Shown: positions 29,701 through 37,433 of the stretch, piece by piece
Position numbering within the stretch: position 1 is the first letter of the stretch
Layout of the letters: each line of letters begins with the position of its first letter
IMG/VR virus record: IMGVR_UViG_3300044641_001089
Coordinates: 1 to 37,540 of that record
Length of the DNA stretch: 37,540 nucleotides
Source: a virus
Reading direction: 5' to 3' (one strand)
Translations under genes and position numbers: made by a program
The notes under the pieces: generated by a model
What the model was told of the DNA's origin: nothing
The model's database searches: none
Seen by the model: only the letters and a program-made list of their open reading frames with translations

Positions 29701-32076
29701 CAATATACAATCAGAATTCGATTGGTTGATGGCACTAGCGTTACTCGAACAGTAGTAGCTAAAGTAGCAGATGGATATTACACAACAATTGATTTGACCA
29801 GTTCTGTTACCACTACCGAAGCCGAGGATGGCAATTTATTTATGTTTGGCGCAATTGATAGCGCAACAACAGATTTAATTGTGCAAAGCATAGAGCCTAT
29901 TTCAAATTTAACGGCTCGCATTACATTAGTTGATTATTCACCTGCCGTTTATGATAGCGATTCAGAGCCAATACCTGAATTTGATAGCAACATTACTTTG
30001 CCGCCTACATTGTTGCAACAAAAGATTTATGTAAACCCTACAATTAGCAAAATAGTTAGCGATGAATCTGTGATGATGGTTTTATCACCTAAAGATTTTA
30101 TGTATCGCATTAAAGTTTCATTTACTAATCCAGCTCAATTACCACTTATTGCAAAATTTGTAGAGGGGCAAATAGATTATTCCGATGATGCCGCATTATT
30201 ATGGCAAACGACAAAAAGTGTGCCAATTAGAGATGGTTGTATTTATTTTGAGGATGTACAAGAATCCAGCGATTACAAAATGCGTTTGCGTTATGTGACC
30301 GATGATGGTCGTGCTGGACCATGGGTTTATTCAAGCAACCATACCGTTGTTGGAAAACTAAATCCACCATCTACTCCAACTGGCGTAAGCGCATCGGTTG
30401 TTGATAATCAAATAAAATTGCAATGGGCTGATAATCCTGAAGTTGATATATATGGCTATGAAGTGCGGACAAGCAATTCAGGATGGGGCACTGCTGGATA
30501 TGTTTACAGAGGCGTTTCGTCAGAATGTTTGGTTGCTGGGATAAGTCAAACTTATTATATAAAATCAATTGATGTTGTAAATTTATATAGCACCAATGCC
30601 GTATCTTTTACATTTACTATTAATGCAGTTACACCAGTTGCAACAATTAATTATGAATTTCAAGATACAAGTTTAACTAATGCAAGCATTACATTGGATT
30701 GGACTGATGTAACTCCGCAGTTTGGATTAAGCCATTACATTGTTGCTTATGATTCCGTTACCGTAACTGCTCGCACATCAAAAATCATATTGCCTGCAAA
30801 TTGGATAGGTAATAAAACATTTACTGTTACCACCGTTGATGCTAATAACAATCAATCTACTGCAACAAGTTTATCTGTCACCAAATTATCACCTAATCCA
30901 GTTTCAAACTTACGAGCACAAATTATTGATAATAATATTTTGCTTTACTGGGATTTGCCTGCGGCTACAACATTGCCTGTGCAAGATGTGTTATTGAAAA
31001 AAGGCGCAACATGGGCTACGGCTACTGTTATTGGTCATAAGTCAGGCGGATTTACTAGCTTATCTGAAGTGACTGGCGGCACATATACTTATTGGGTTGC
31101 CGTTCGTGATACGGATGACAATTACTCAACTCCACATAGTATTTCTACCAAAGTGAGTGAGCCACCTGATTTTGTATTTCATGCGTCATATTCAAGTGAT
31201 TTTAGTGGAACTAAATCATCTGCCATAAATGATCAAGGCGGAATATTAATTCCAGTCAATACAACCGAAACATGGACAGACCATTTTGATGATAGATCTT
31301 GGACTGATCCTGCGGATCAAATTGCGGCTGGTTATCCTATATTTATTCAGCCAAGTGCAACCAGTGGTTATTATGAGGAAGTGTTTGATTACGGAACTAT
31401 CCTAGGAAGCAGTCAAATTACTGTTACTTATACTGGCGATACCATTGCCACTACTGCTACCGTATCGGTGGATATTTCCGTATCGGATGACAATGTAACT
31501 TATACAACCTATAATAATGTAACTTCGTTATTTGCTAGTGCGTTTAGGTATATAAAAATTAAATTTAATGCAACAGCTAGTGCGACTGGCGTTTATTTAT
31601 TAAATTCATTGGATGTTTTATTAAATGCAAAATTAATTAATGATGCTGGAACTGCTAGTGCTGTTTCAACTGATGCCAGTGGCACTGTGGTTAATTTTAA
31701 TAAAGAGTTTTTAGATATATCAAGCATTACTGTTTCACCAAATGGCACTACTTTATTAACGCCTGTTTATAATTTCCAAGATGCTATAATTACAGGCACT
31801 TATTCAGTCACTAGCAATGTGGCAACAATTAATGTCACTGGACATGATTTAATTGCTGGACAAAAAGTAAGGTTAAATTTTACAAGTGGAACTGCACCAA
31901 ATGGAGTATATGCCGTTGCTAGTGTTGTCAATGCAAATCAATATACTGTAAATATAACAACTGGCAACACAAGCGGAAACATAAGCACTTACCCTGAAGG
32001 CTTTAGAGTTTATTTATTTAATAGTGCTGGCACAAGAGTTAGTGGAACTATATCTTGGTCAGTAAAAGGATATTAA
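26779..32076 (+). CDS. Giant tail tip protein: NlpC/P60 - gpI-like - gpJ-like fusion
   Basis: A 1765-residue protein combining three lambda genes. Residues 1-130 are an NlpC/P60 peptidoglycan peptidase with Cys25 (GLDCWGLV), His90 (LSHVGVV) and His102, like lambda gpK. Residues about 150-270 resemble gpI, with Gly/Ala-rich membrane-like helices at 213-268. From about 290 onward the sequence is gpJ-like: NPYGAIPVVLGKIRFTAPLG, LRMLLVWGYGGLQVSDMRIG, and the LDVLKDICAAGRSSPTLKDG hub region. Fibronectin-like domains follow from about 1192 (PPSTPTGVSASVVDNQIKLQ), and the C-terminal 450 residues are Thr/Ser-rich beta structure. It should bind the receptor, digest the cell wall and open the tip. Confidence 0.9.
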   Translation: MHNWWNDYITIPYKKMGRDIDGLDCWGLVRLIYKDQFNIDLPSYVDQYNADDTHSTLAELIAISKESWTKTDSPVVGDVLLLRAEGSLSHVGVVISPTHFIHVIEDVNVAIERYDQGKWKSRLEGAYRYDSNLTVGDVSIVACPNPLKNVRIDGHVPADSTINEIVEYIKKEYASDLHIDSNVAIMVNGMPVPQEQWDMKPVNGDMIQYRAVAGKGAIKLIATIAVVVAAAYFAPAVLTGLGIEATATALAVASAGISIVGTMLINAIFPIRPPSAPESAGTAENQNLLQGGSNKANPYGAIPVVLGKIRFTAPLGAQIYAEANADTSYLRMLLVWGYGGLQVSDMRIGDTEINTLEEIQIETLHGFKDPNISKNRFNAIYPKDVEQEIINLTLTGSNDSPPSAWVERTMNELCSSINVILHFPEGLRRIALDGDNAGKIYSTPFTGDVQIREVDPDTLAPLTDWGNIEKITSEVKLDLGASFYQIVTGWFNQQPTSVYQWSSIILDKYNKVIIRKGSYTADPNADPSGEILARLKKDTKNLSTTYSRLAVIQPSETELWRVCLYGNTVYQTVDLRSSIDGTYSGFNLTTTPIFGNIGIFGFQDVVGRFVTLSAGSIDRTGRTQTVSLGVTGTSFVKRKDAFSYNVSFDVPYGKYQVRVRRITSTSDEETVNGVKYHYYHSSILSAITAYGNTRPVVEPKPLAMSAIRVKATDQFNGNLEGISATLHSICKDWNDATSTWIERPTRNPASLFRYVLQHPANAKALPDSKIDLNALIEWHDYCNENGFTYDNVITSRRSLLDVLKDICAAGRSSPTLKDGVWTVITDKPRTTTTQFFTPHNSWGFESVKTLPTIPHAFRVPFINSEQGFQPDEYVVYNDGYSASNATLYEQINLNGVTVREAIYKHARFHFAQIKLRPETYTLNADIEHLVCTRGDLVKVSHDVPMWGLGSGRIKSRITSTQIELDEAMPMDAGVQYTIRIRLVDGTSVTRTVVAKVADGYYTTIDLTSSVTTTEAEDGNLFMFGAIDSATTDLIVQSIEPISNLTARITLVDYSPAVYDSDSEPIPEFDSNITLPPTLLQQKIYVNPTISKIVSDESVMMVLSPKDFMYRIKVSFTNPAQLPLIAKFVEGQIDYSDDAALLWQTTKSVPIRDGCIYFEDVQESSDYKMRLRYVTDDGRAGPWVYSSNHTVVGKLNPPSTPTGVSASVVDNQIKLQWADNPEVDIYGYEVRTSNSGWGTAGYVYRGVSSECLVAGISQTYYIKSIDVVNLYSTNAVSFTFTINAVTPVATINYEFQDTSLTNASITLDWTDVTPQFGLSHYIVAYDSVTVTARTSKIILPANWIGNKTFTVTTVDANNNQSTATSLSVTKLSPNPVSNLRAQIIDNNILLYWDLPAATTLPVQDVLLKKGATWATATVIGHKSGGFTSLSEVTGGTYTYWVAVRDTDDNYSTPHSISTKVSEPPDFVFHASYSSDFSGTKSSAINDQGGILIPVNTTETWTDHFDDRSWTDPADQIAAGYPIFIQPSATSGYYEEVFDYGTILGSSQITVTYTGDTIATTATVSVDISVSDDNVTYTTYNNVTSLFASAFRYIKIKFNATASATGVYLLNSLDVLLNAKLINDAGTASAVSTDASGTVVNFNKEFLDISSITVSPNGTTLLTPVYNFQDAIITGTYSVTSNVATINVTGHDLIAGQKVRLNFTSGTAPNGVYAVASVVNANQYTVNITTGNTSGNISTYPEGFRVYLFNSAGTRVSGTISWSVKGY

Positions 32077-32077
32077 G

Positions 32078-34216
32078 ATGGCAGACCATAGCAAACCAAC
32101 CAATACAAGTTTTTATACAGACTACACAACCGAGATTGATGCTCGATTTGATGATATAACAATTGGTTTAGATCCAGCATTAACTACGGCTACTAATTTA
32201 CCAACTGGTGCAATCAGATGGAATAGCGCATCAAATAAATGGCAAAAATGGAGTGGCAGTGCTTGGGGCGAATTAAGTAGTTCATATTCAATTAATATAA
32301 ACGGTACTCTAGGTGCTACAACTCCATCTACCGTGGCTGCTACTACCATTAGTGCTAGTGGTGTATCTACATTCTCTGCTGGTACTGCTGGCGCACCTGC
32401 TATTACAACTACTGGTGATACCAACACAGGTATATTCTTTCCTGCTGCCGATACCATAGCCTTTGCTGAAGGTGGTGCTGAAGCTATGCGTATTGACTCT
32501 GCTGGTAATGTTGGGATTGGTACTGCTAGTCCTGCTACGAAACTTCAAGTTGTAGGTGAAATCCGTAGTAATTCTGATATCAGTAACTCAGGTGACCCAG
32601 TAATTTATTCTTATAATGGAGGAACTGCTGGAACTGTGCGGTCTGGTATACAGCTTATTGGCACTTTACAAGAAATGCGATTTCTAACTGCTGGAACTAC
32701 CAAAGCAACCTTAGACTCATCAGGCAACGTAGGTTTAGGTGTAACTCCTAGTGCTTTGAATCTTGCAGGATATAAATCCTTAGAAGTGGGGGCTGTTGGT
32801 AACGGGATTCTTTCAGGTAATAACGACACAATTATAACATCCAATGCTTATTACAATACTGGATTTAAATATGCTGCTAACTACCCAGCAACTTTTTATG
32901 AACAGAATAATGGTGCTCATATTTGGAAAACATCAGCATCAGGCACAGCAGGAAACGCTATCACCTTCACCCAAGCAATGACACTAGATGCTAGTGGTGA
33001 CTTATTACTAAATAGAACAACTACTATTGATTCATCTCAATTTGCTATTAATACCACATCAGGTTCAGGTGTACAACAAGGCATTGTAATTAACAACCCA
33101 CATGGGTTTGGTGCTGGTGTAGGAACTGCCGCAAGTGGATTGACATTTACACGAATGACTGGCGCTACTTATGTACCTGTAGCAAGTGTACAAGGTTGGA
33201 ATGTATCTGAAACATCAAGTAACCGTGGTCACTTAACATTTTCTACTCAAACAACTGTAGCAGGTGGGTTGGTAGAACGTATGCGTATTGACTCTGATGG
33301 TAACGTAGGGATTGGAACTGCTAGTCCTACTGCTAAATTAACTGTTATTGGGGATGGGATATCTTTAGGAGATAGAGGTACTGTAGGATTAGTAAGTATA
33401 GGACTTACTGCTAGTGGAACTGTATCTGTAGGTGGAAATACATCAGGTATTGGTATAAATACTACATCTTCTGCCGTTGCAGATATTATTATTCAGTCTT
33501 ATTCTGGAAATACAATATTTAGAACAAGCCCATCCGCAGAACGTATGCGTATTGACTCTAGTGGGAATTTGTTGGTGGGAAAAACTGCTTCTAATGATAA
33601 TGTTGGTACTTTGATAACGCAAGGCGGACTTCTATATGTTGTAAGGAGTGCAGATACTCCTGTAGCAGTAAATAGATTGTCAAATGATGGGCAATTAATA
33701 GCTTTCTATCAAGCCACAATTTTAGAAGGAAACATATCAGTATCAGGAACTACTGTTTCATACAATGGCGGTCACTTAGCACGATGGTCACAACTTCTTG
33801 ATAACAATAAAGATACTACAATCTTAAAAGGCACAGTCCTTTCTAACCTTGATGATATGTGCATTTGGGAAAAAGACGGTGTAGTTGCTGAAAATGAACA
33901 GTTAAACAAGATGAAAGTATCAGATGTAGAGGGCGATACTAATGTTGCTGGCGTATTTGTAAACTGGACCATTGACGATGTTTATGGTGTAGACGATATG
34001 AATGTGGCTATGACAGGCGATATGATTATCCGAATTGCACAAGGGGTGACAGTTGTACGTGGTGATTTACTGATGTCTGCTGGCGATGGTACTGCCAAGC
34101 CACAGGATGACGATATTATTCGTGCTAAGACAATTGCTAAAGTAACATCAACTCATATTACTTGCACTTACGAAGATGGTTCATATTGCGTACCTTGTGT
34201 ATTGATGGCTTGCTAA
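32078..34216 (+). CDS. Tail fibre with GNVGIGTASP repeats
   Basis: A 712-residue fibre starting one base after the tip gene. The N-terminal part (TDYTTEIDARFDDITIGLDP, then TGAIRWNSASNKWQKWSGSA) is the attachment-type segment seen in many phage fibres. Repeats of the form MRIDSxGNVGIGTASP occur near residues 138-157, 402-421 and 489-505. The C-terminal 150 residues (LARWSQLLDNNKDTTILKGT, NVAGVFVNW, GDLLMSAGDGTAKPQDDDII, SYCVPCVLMAC) match a module I associate with aquatic (cyano)phage fibres. There is no S74 domain, but its remnant seems to follow the stop (34217-34279). Confidence 0.87.
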   Translation: MADHSKPTNTSFYTDYTTEIDARFDDITIGLDPALTTATNLPTGAIRWNSASNKWQKWSGSAWGELSSSYSININGTLGATTPSTVAATTISASGVSTFSAGTAGAPAITTTGDTNTGIFFPAADTIAFAEGGAEAMRIDSAGNVGIGTASPATKLQVVGEIRSNSDISNSGDPVIYSYNGGTAGTVRSGIQLIGTLQEMRFLTAGTTKATLDSSGNVGLGVTPSALNLAGYKSLEVGAVGNGILSGNNDTIITSNAYYNTGFKYAANYPATFYEQNNGAHIWKTSASGTAGNAITFTQAMTLDASGDLLLNRTTTIDSSQFAINTTSGSGVQQGIVINNPHGFGAGVGTAASGLTFTRMTGATYVPVASVQGWNVSETSSNRGHLTFSTQTTVAGGLVERMRIDSDGNVGIGTASPTAKLTVIGDGISLGDRGTVGLVSIGLTASGTVSVGGNTSGIGINTTSSAVADIIIQSYSGNTIFRTSPSAERMRIDSSGNLLVGKTASNDNVGTLITQGGLLYVVRSADTPVAVNRLSNDGQLIAFYQATILEGNISVSGTTVSYNGGHLARWSQLLDNNKDTTILKGTVLSNLDDMCIWEKDGVVAENEQLNKMKVSDVEGDTNVAGVFVNWTIDDVYGVDDMNVAMTGDMIIRIAQGVTVVRGDLLMSAGDGTAKPQDDDIIRAKTIAKVTSTHITCTYEDGSYCVPCVLMAC

Positions 34217-34279
34217 ATTAAACAACAAGCAATGATAGACGAATTAAAGGCTAAAGTGGCTGCCTTAGAAGCTGCTTAA
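34217..34279 (+). pseudogene. Remnant of an S74-type fibre C-terminus
   Basis: Directly after the fibre stop, in the same frame, 20 codons read IKQQAMIDELKAKVAALEAA before another stop. This is the heptad-repeat helix that ends S74 chaperone domains (compare the end of the 13726 gene). It has no start with a ribosome binding site and is best read as a scar left when the end of the fibre gene was replaced. Confidence 0.6.
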
Positions 34280-34297
34280 ATTTAATAGGAGAACATA

Positions 34298-34510
34298 ATG
34301 GCTGAAACCAAAAAAACCACCATTACTGTTGACGATGTAGATTATGTTTATGAAGACATGACTCCACAACAACAAGCAATGGTCAATCACATATCAGACT
34401 TAGACCGTAAAATAGGCTCAAGTCAGTTTAACCTAGACCAATTGAATGTAGGAAAGAACGCATTTGTAAATTTGCTCAAAGAGTCATTAATTGAAAAGGC
34501 AGTAGAATAA
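34298..34510 (+). CDS. Conserved small protein downstream of fibre (DUF6447-like, 70 aa)
   Basis: A 70-residue protein: TTITVDDVDYVYEDMTPQQQ, then a helical LDRKIGSSQFNLDQLNVGKN region. The pattern T-I-x-V/I-D-G/D-x-x-Y-x-Y/E-D-x-S/T-x-x-x-x-x followed by a coiled coil is shared by small proteins found after fibre genes in cyanophages and other aquatic phages. TAGGAGAAC is a strong ribosome binding site. It probably travelled with the fibre C-terminal module. Function unknown, perhaps a fibre chaperone. Confidence 0.75.
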   Translation: MAETKKTTITVDDVDYVYEDMTPQQQAMVNHISDLDRKIGSSQFNLDQLNVGKNAFVNLLKESLIEKAVE

Positions 34511-34511
34511 T

Positions 34512-34793
34512 ATGGAAAGTCTGATATCGATAGCCAATTCTTTTTTTGCAAAACTATACATACCTTGTCGTGTACCTGCTGATAAACAGGCTCATGCGTT
34601 ATCAGGCTTTATTATTGCAATATTTTTAACCTTTTTTGTTGGTGCATACTCTGTAATGGTAGTCGCTATAATAGCGTTACTCAAAGAGATATACGATTAC
34701 ATAAATAAGGACATTCATACCCCAGACTTTTGGGATTGGTTGGTAACTGCACTAGGTGGCGTAATTGGTTTTATTGTAGTAACTTTATTTTAA
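34512..34793 (+). CDS. Multi-pass membrane protein (93 aa)
   Basis: A 93-residue protein with two or three membrane helices (about 30-48, 49-63 and 76-93). The pattern DKQAHALSGFIIA, then KEIYDY and DFWDWLVTALGGVIG is recognisable from small YfiM-like/phage membrane proteins (D-K-x-x-H...G, K-E-x-x-D, D-x-x-x-T-x-x-G). It lies at the head of the lysis region and could take part in lysis, but the holin candidate at 35809 is a better fit. The start is two bases after the preceding stop. Confidence 0.72.
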   Translation: MESLISIANSFFAKLYIPCRVPADKQAHALSGFIIAIFLTFFVGAYSVMVVAIIALLKEIYDYINKDIHTPDFWDWLVTALGGVIGFIVVTLF

Positions 34794-34811
34794 ATTTTTA
34801 GGCATTTAATC

Positions 34812-35045
34812 ATGGATAATCAATCAATCTTAAACATAGTCTTATCATCATCATCACTTGTTTTAGGTTGGTTTTTGCGTGAGATGTGGTCGGCAGTCAA
34901 AGAATTAAAAAGCGATCTAGCTAAACTTCGTGAGGAATTGCCAAAAGACTATGTAGCCCGTGATGATTACCGCCAAGATATTAGAGAATTTAAAGAGATG
35001 CTTAATAAGTTGTTTGATCGTTTGGATACTAAGGTCGATAAATGA
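34812..35045 (+). CDS. Membrane-anchored coiled-coil protein (77 aa)
   Basis: A 77-residue protein with an N-terminal membrane helix (about 5-23, ILNIVLSSSSLVLGWFL) and a charged helical rest with REMWSAVKELKSDLAKLREE, then YVARDDYRQDIREFKEML and a C-terminal LDTKVDK. This N-in helix plus periplasmic or cytoplasmic coiled coil resembles phage lysis-region proteins of the XhlA type. Its role is probably in lysis or at the membrane. The stop overlaps the next start as ATGA. Confidence 0.72.
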   Translation: MDNQSILNIVLSSSSLVLGWFLREMWSAVKELKSDLAKLREELPKDYVARDDYRQDIREFKEMLNKLFDRLDTKVDK

Positions 35046-35212
35046 AACAATCATTTATAAACAAAATTGTATTGTGTAAGCAATGCCGTCATGCCTTTAT
35101 TATCAATGAGCAAGGATCAGAGGATACCTGCGATTCCTGCTTATCTGAATTTGAGATTCGTGGCAGATTAGTTGATGAGTTCAAAAACGAAAACGATAGT
35201 GCGCCAGAATAA
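35042..35212 (+). CDS. Small zinc-ribbon protein (56 aa)
   Basis: A 56-residue protein with two C-x2-C pairs (LCKQCRHAF and TCDSCLSEF) 19 residues apart, a likely treble-clef or zinc-ribbon, followed by an acidic helical tail. It overlaps the genes on both sides (ATGA and TAATG). Similar zinc-ribbon proteins occur as free-standing phage genes; no role is recognised. Confidence 0.72.
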   Translation: MKQSFINKIVLCKQCRHAFIINEQGSEDTCDSCLSEFEIRGRLVDEFKNENDSAPE

Positions 35213-35403
35213 TGTCAGTCGTTAAACTTAGAGGCAGGTTACAGGATTATTTTGAACACATGACAGGTAAGACTATTGATATGGTTGCCATATTTGATGG
35301 CGAATTAGTCATATTTTTAGATGATCAGTCAGAAGTTTGCATATTCCAGAATGATGATGGTTTGGCTATGCAAATAAACGAGAGCGTAGAGCCAGATGAT
35401 TAA
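35212..35403 (+). CDS. Hypothetical protein (63 aa)
   Basis: A 63-residue acidic protein with alternating hydrophobic residues (KTIDMVAIFDGELVIFLDDQ, then VCIFQNDDGLAMQI), suggesting a small beta fold. No known family. It starts in the stop of the zinc-ribbon gene and its end overlaps the endolysin start by eight bases, so it belongs to the same transcript. Confidence 0.7.
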   Translation: MSVVKLRGRLQDYFEHMTGKTIDMVAIFDGELVIFLDDQSEVCIFQNDDGLAMQINESVEPDD

Positions 35404-35812
35404 TTCACGAAAGATAGAGGATCTGCATCCTAAAGTTGCATTGATGTGCAATCAATTCATTCAAAAGTGCGATATGGCTGGCATCGATGTCATTATTACT
35501 AGCACATACCGAGATTTTGAATCACAGACTGCCCTATTCAATCAAGGGCGCACCACTGCTGGCAAAAAAGTAACTAATGCTAAAGCTGGACAATCATTCC
35601 ACAATTACAAAGTAGCATTTGATTTCGTGCCAGTTATTAATGGCAGGCCAGTTTGGACTGATGATGGTGGATTATTTACTAAATGCGGTACTATTGCGGA
35701 ATCTTGCGGATTGGAGTGGGCTGGTCGCTGGACAAAGTTTAAAGAATTGGCTCATTGTCAATATACTGGAAGTTTATCATTAAGAGATTTTCAACAAGGA
35801 AAAACATTATGA
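35396..35812 (+). CDS. Endolysin, M15-type L,D/D-alanyl peptidase
   Basis: A 138-residue peptidase of the VanY/L-alanyl-D-glutamate endopeptidase type (M15). It starts INSRKIEDLHPKVALMCNQF, has IITSTYRDFESQTALFNQGR, the zinc motif SFHNYKVAFDFV (His-x6-Asp) and a second site in GRWTKFKELAHCQYT (the His of E-L-A-H). It cuts the peptide stems of peptidoglycan at lysis. No signal peptide, so it needs the holin encoded immediately downstream. Typical length for this class. Confidence 0.93.
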   Translation: MINSRKIEDLHPKVALMCNQFIQKCDMAGIDVIITSTYRDFESQTALFNQGRTTAGKKVTNAKAGQSFHNYKVAFDFVPVINGRPVWTDDGGLFTKCGTIAESCGLEWAGRWTKFKELAHCQYTGSLSLRDFQQGKTL

Positions 35813-35979
35813 AAACATATTTACTAGCACGATTATCTGAAGCCTCTACATGGCGAGGTCTAGCCGCATTATTAACTGCGATTGGAGTTACGCTATCACC
35901 AGAGCAAACAAACGCCATAGTGGGGCTAGGATTAGCCGTCATTGGCGCATTGGGTGTATTTACTAAAGACAAAACCTAA
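35809..35979 (+). CDS. Holin (two-helix, 56 aa)
   Basis: A 56-residue protein with two hydrophobic helices (about 15-29 and 36-52) joined by a turn (LSPEQTNA) and a short charged tail (TKDKT). The pattern LSEASTWRGLAALLTAIGVT recurs in phage holins annotated next to M15 and lysozyme endolysins. It would form the membrane lesion that releases the endolysin. ATG at 35809 lies in the endolysin stop and follows AAGGAAAAA; an upstream in-frame ATG at 35755 would overlap the endolysin by 58 bases and lacks that site. Confidence 0.8.
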   Translation: MKTYLLARLSEASTWRGLAALLTAIGVTLSPEQTNAIVGLGLAVIGALGVFTKDKT

Positions 35980-36186
35980 ATGTTTAACTTAATCTCTATT
36001 ATTGATCGGCTTTTAACGCTACTCGTTAAATGGTCGATTGATAGAGAGCAAGCGAAAGCACAAAGAGAGCGTGATGCCTTACATAAAAATCCTGCCGATT
36101 GGTTTGCTGATCATTTTGACGGCTTGCCAAACTCAAACGATAATCAAACCAACAAAACCAATTCTACAAATACTACCCCAGAATGA
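35980..36186 (+). CDS. Inner-membrane spanin subunit candidate (i-spanin, Rz-like)
   Basis: A 68-residue protein with an N-terminal hydrophobic/amphipathic helix (NLISIIDRLLTLLVKWSI), a charged helix (REQAKAQRERDALHK) and a polar, Asn/Thr-rich C-terminus. An N-terminal anchor, charged rod and overlap in another frame with an o-spanin-type lipoprotein make it a plausible Rz-like i-spanin, though it is short and no family match is certain. It starts directly after the holin stop. Confidence 0.6.
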   Translation: MFNLISIIDRLLTLLVKWSIDREQAKAQRERDALHKNPADWFADHFDGLPNSNDNQTNKTNSTNTTPE

Positions 36187-36259
36187 TGGTGGTATCTGCT
36201 TGGACAGGGATAGCACTGCCAAATTGGGTGAGTATATTCTCGAATTGGAACGCAGATGA
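36074..36259 (+). CDS. Outer-membrane spanin lipoprotein (o-spanin, Rz1-like)
   Basis: A 61-residue lipoprotein nested in the +1 frame of the preceding gene, overlapping it by 113 bases. It has a short signal sequence (MPYIKILPIGLLIILTAC) with lipobox LTAC and Cys18, then a Pro-rich segment (KPTKPILQILPQ) and the pattern GGICLDRDSTAKLGEYILEL common in Rz1-like proteins. Together with the i-spanin candidate it would fuse inner and outer membranes at the last step of lysis in a Gram-negative host. The start at 36074 follows AAAGAGAG. Confidence 0.82.
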   Translation: MPYIKILPIGLLIILTACQTQTIIKPTKPILQILPQNDGGICLDRDSTAKLGEYILELERR

Positions 36260-37416
36260 AAATTGATGAGCAACTAAAGCAGTTTGCTACTGAAAGGCAG
36301 ATAGAATATATTGATGCCGTCAATAAGTATGGCTCACTGCAAAATGCCGCAGATCGATTAAAAGTCTGTAAGGGATCAGTGCAAAACGCCATTGATCAAG
36401 TAAGGCGTAAAGCGGCGGTGCGTGGATATGCCCCAGATGCAGATATGACTAGGATAACCCCTGCGCCATTCGTGGTGAGGGGTACAAGCAATCTATATGA
36501 TGGGGATGGGGTATTAAAAGCCTCATGGGTTAAGACTAGGCTAGATGATGATCAATTCCAGCAGATGCTACTGGATGCCATAGAGGGCTTTAAAGACGAT
36601 ATTCCTAGGGTATCAATGCTTGCCCCACCACCATTAGGCAATAGCAACATACTCAACTGCTATGTGATCACTGACTATCACATGGGGATGCTAAGTTGGA
36701 AACCCGAAACAGGCGAGGACTGGGATCTTAAGCTGGCAGAGGAATTAATAGTCAAATGGTTTGCTCAAGCCATTGTACAATCACCAGATGCCGATACTGC
36801 CGTATTTGCCCAGATGTCAGACTTTTTACATTTCGATGGCATGGATGCGGTAACGCCAGCCTCAAAACATCTGCTAGATGTCGATACTCGATTTGCAAAG
36901 GTAGTTAGATCAGCGATTAGGGTATTGCGGACTGTGATCGATATGTTGCTACAAAAGCACCAGAAAGTTCACATTATCATGGCTGATGCTAACCATGATC
37001 CAGTAAGCCAGATCTGGTTGCGTGAATGGTTTAGCGTGTTGTATGAGAATGAGCCTAGGATTACTGTCGATAAATCACCATCACCATATAATGTCTATGA
37101 GTTTGGTGCTACTGCACTATTTTTCCATCATGGACATAAGCGCAGAGTAACTAATGTAAGTGAAGTATTTGCGGCTCAATTTAGAGAGGTCTATGGCCGC
37201 ACTAAACACGCCTTTGCTCATACTGGGCATCTGCACCATCTTGATGTTAAAGAGAATAACCTTATGATAGTCGAACAGCATAGGACACTAGCCCCTGCTG
37301 ATGCTTATGCCGCCCGTGGTGGATGGATCACTGGGCGAGATGCCAAGGTCATTACCTATCACAAAGAGTTTGGCGAGGTAAGTCGATTAACGATCAACTC
37401 GGATATGCTTAAATAA
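36256..37416 (+). CDS. HTH-metallophosphoesterase, complete copy
   Basis: A 386-residue protein with an N-terminal helix-turn-helix (about 20-55, NKYGSLQNAADRLKVCKGSV) and a calcineurin-like/Mre11-type phosphoesterase domain from about 130: Asp140-x-His142 (ITDYHMG), Asp189 (AQMSDFLHFDG), ANHD (245-248), HHGHK (291-295) and GHLHH (324-328). All metal-binding motifs are present. HTH-linked phosphoesterases of this kind recur in phages; a role in processing phage or host DNA is inferred. Its last 171 codons are repeated in diverged form at 1-517. The start overlaps the spanin stop (ATGA). Confidence 0.87.
   Translation: MKIDEQLKQFATERQIEYIDAVNKYGSLQNAADRLKVCKGSVQNAIDQVRRKAAVRGYAPDADMTRITPAPFVVRGTSNLYDGDGVLKASWVKTRLDDDQFQQMLLDAIEGFKDDIPRVSMLAPPPLGNSNILNCYVITDYHMGMLSWKPETGEDWDLKLAEELIVKWFAQAIVQSPDADTAVFAQMSDFLHFDGMDAVTPASKHLLDVDTRFAKVVRSAIRVLRTVIDMLLQKHQKVHIIMADANHDPVSQIWLREWFSVLYENEPRITVDKSPSPYNVYEFGATALFFHHGHKRRVTNVSEVFAAQFREVYGRTKHAFAHTGHLHHLDVKENNLMIVEQHRTLAPADAYAARGGWITGRDAKVITYHKEFGEVSRLTINSDMLK
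36900..37416. repeat. Homology to the left end of the window
   Basis: Bases 36901-37416 align with 2-517 at a constant offset of 36,899 with no indel. A sampled 60 bases (1-60) show about 12 mismatches, and 61-120 show about 5, so identity varies around 80-92%. This is too divergent to be a terminal redundancy of a single genome. It marks where the genome unit closes and the sequence enters a second, related version of the same locus. Confidence 0.9.
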
Positions 37417-37433
37417 TGATTATCCGTATGGCG

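Noticed and set aside
32309-32548. Reading frames on the - strand within the tail fibre gene
   Set aside because: They are shadows of Thr/Ser/Gly-rich repeat codons and have no start signals.
32481-33590. Nucleotide repeats in the tail fibre gene as a mobile or CRISPR-like array
   Set aside because: The repeats are in frame, encode the MRIDS-x-GNVGIGTASP motif and are far apart and unequal in spacing; they are protein repeats.
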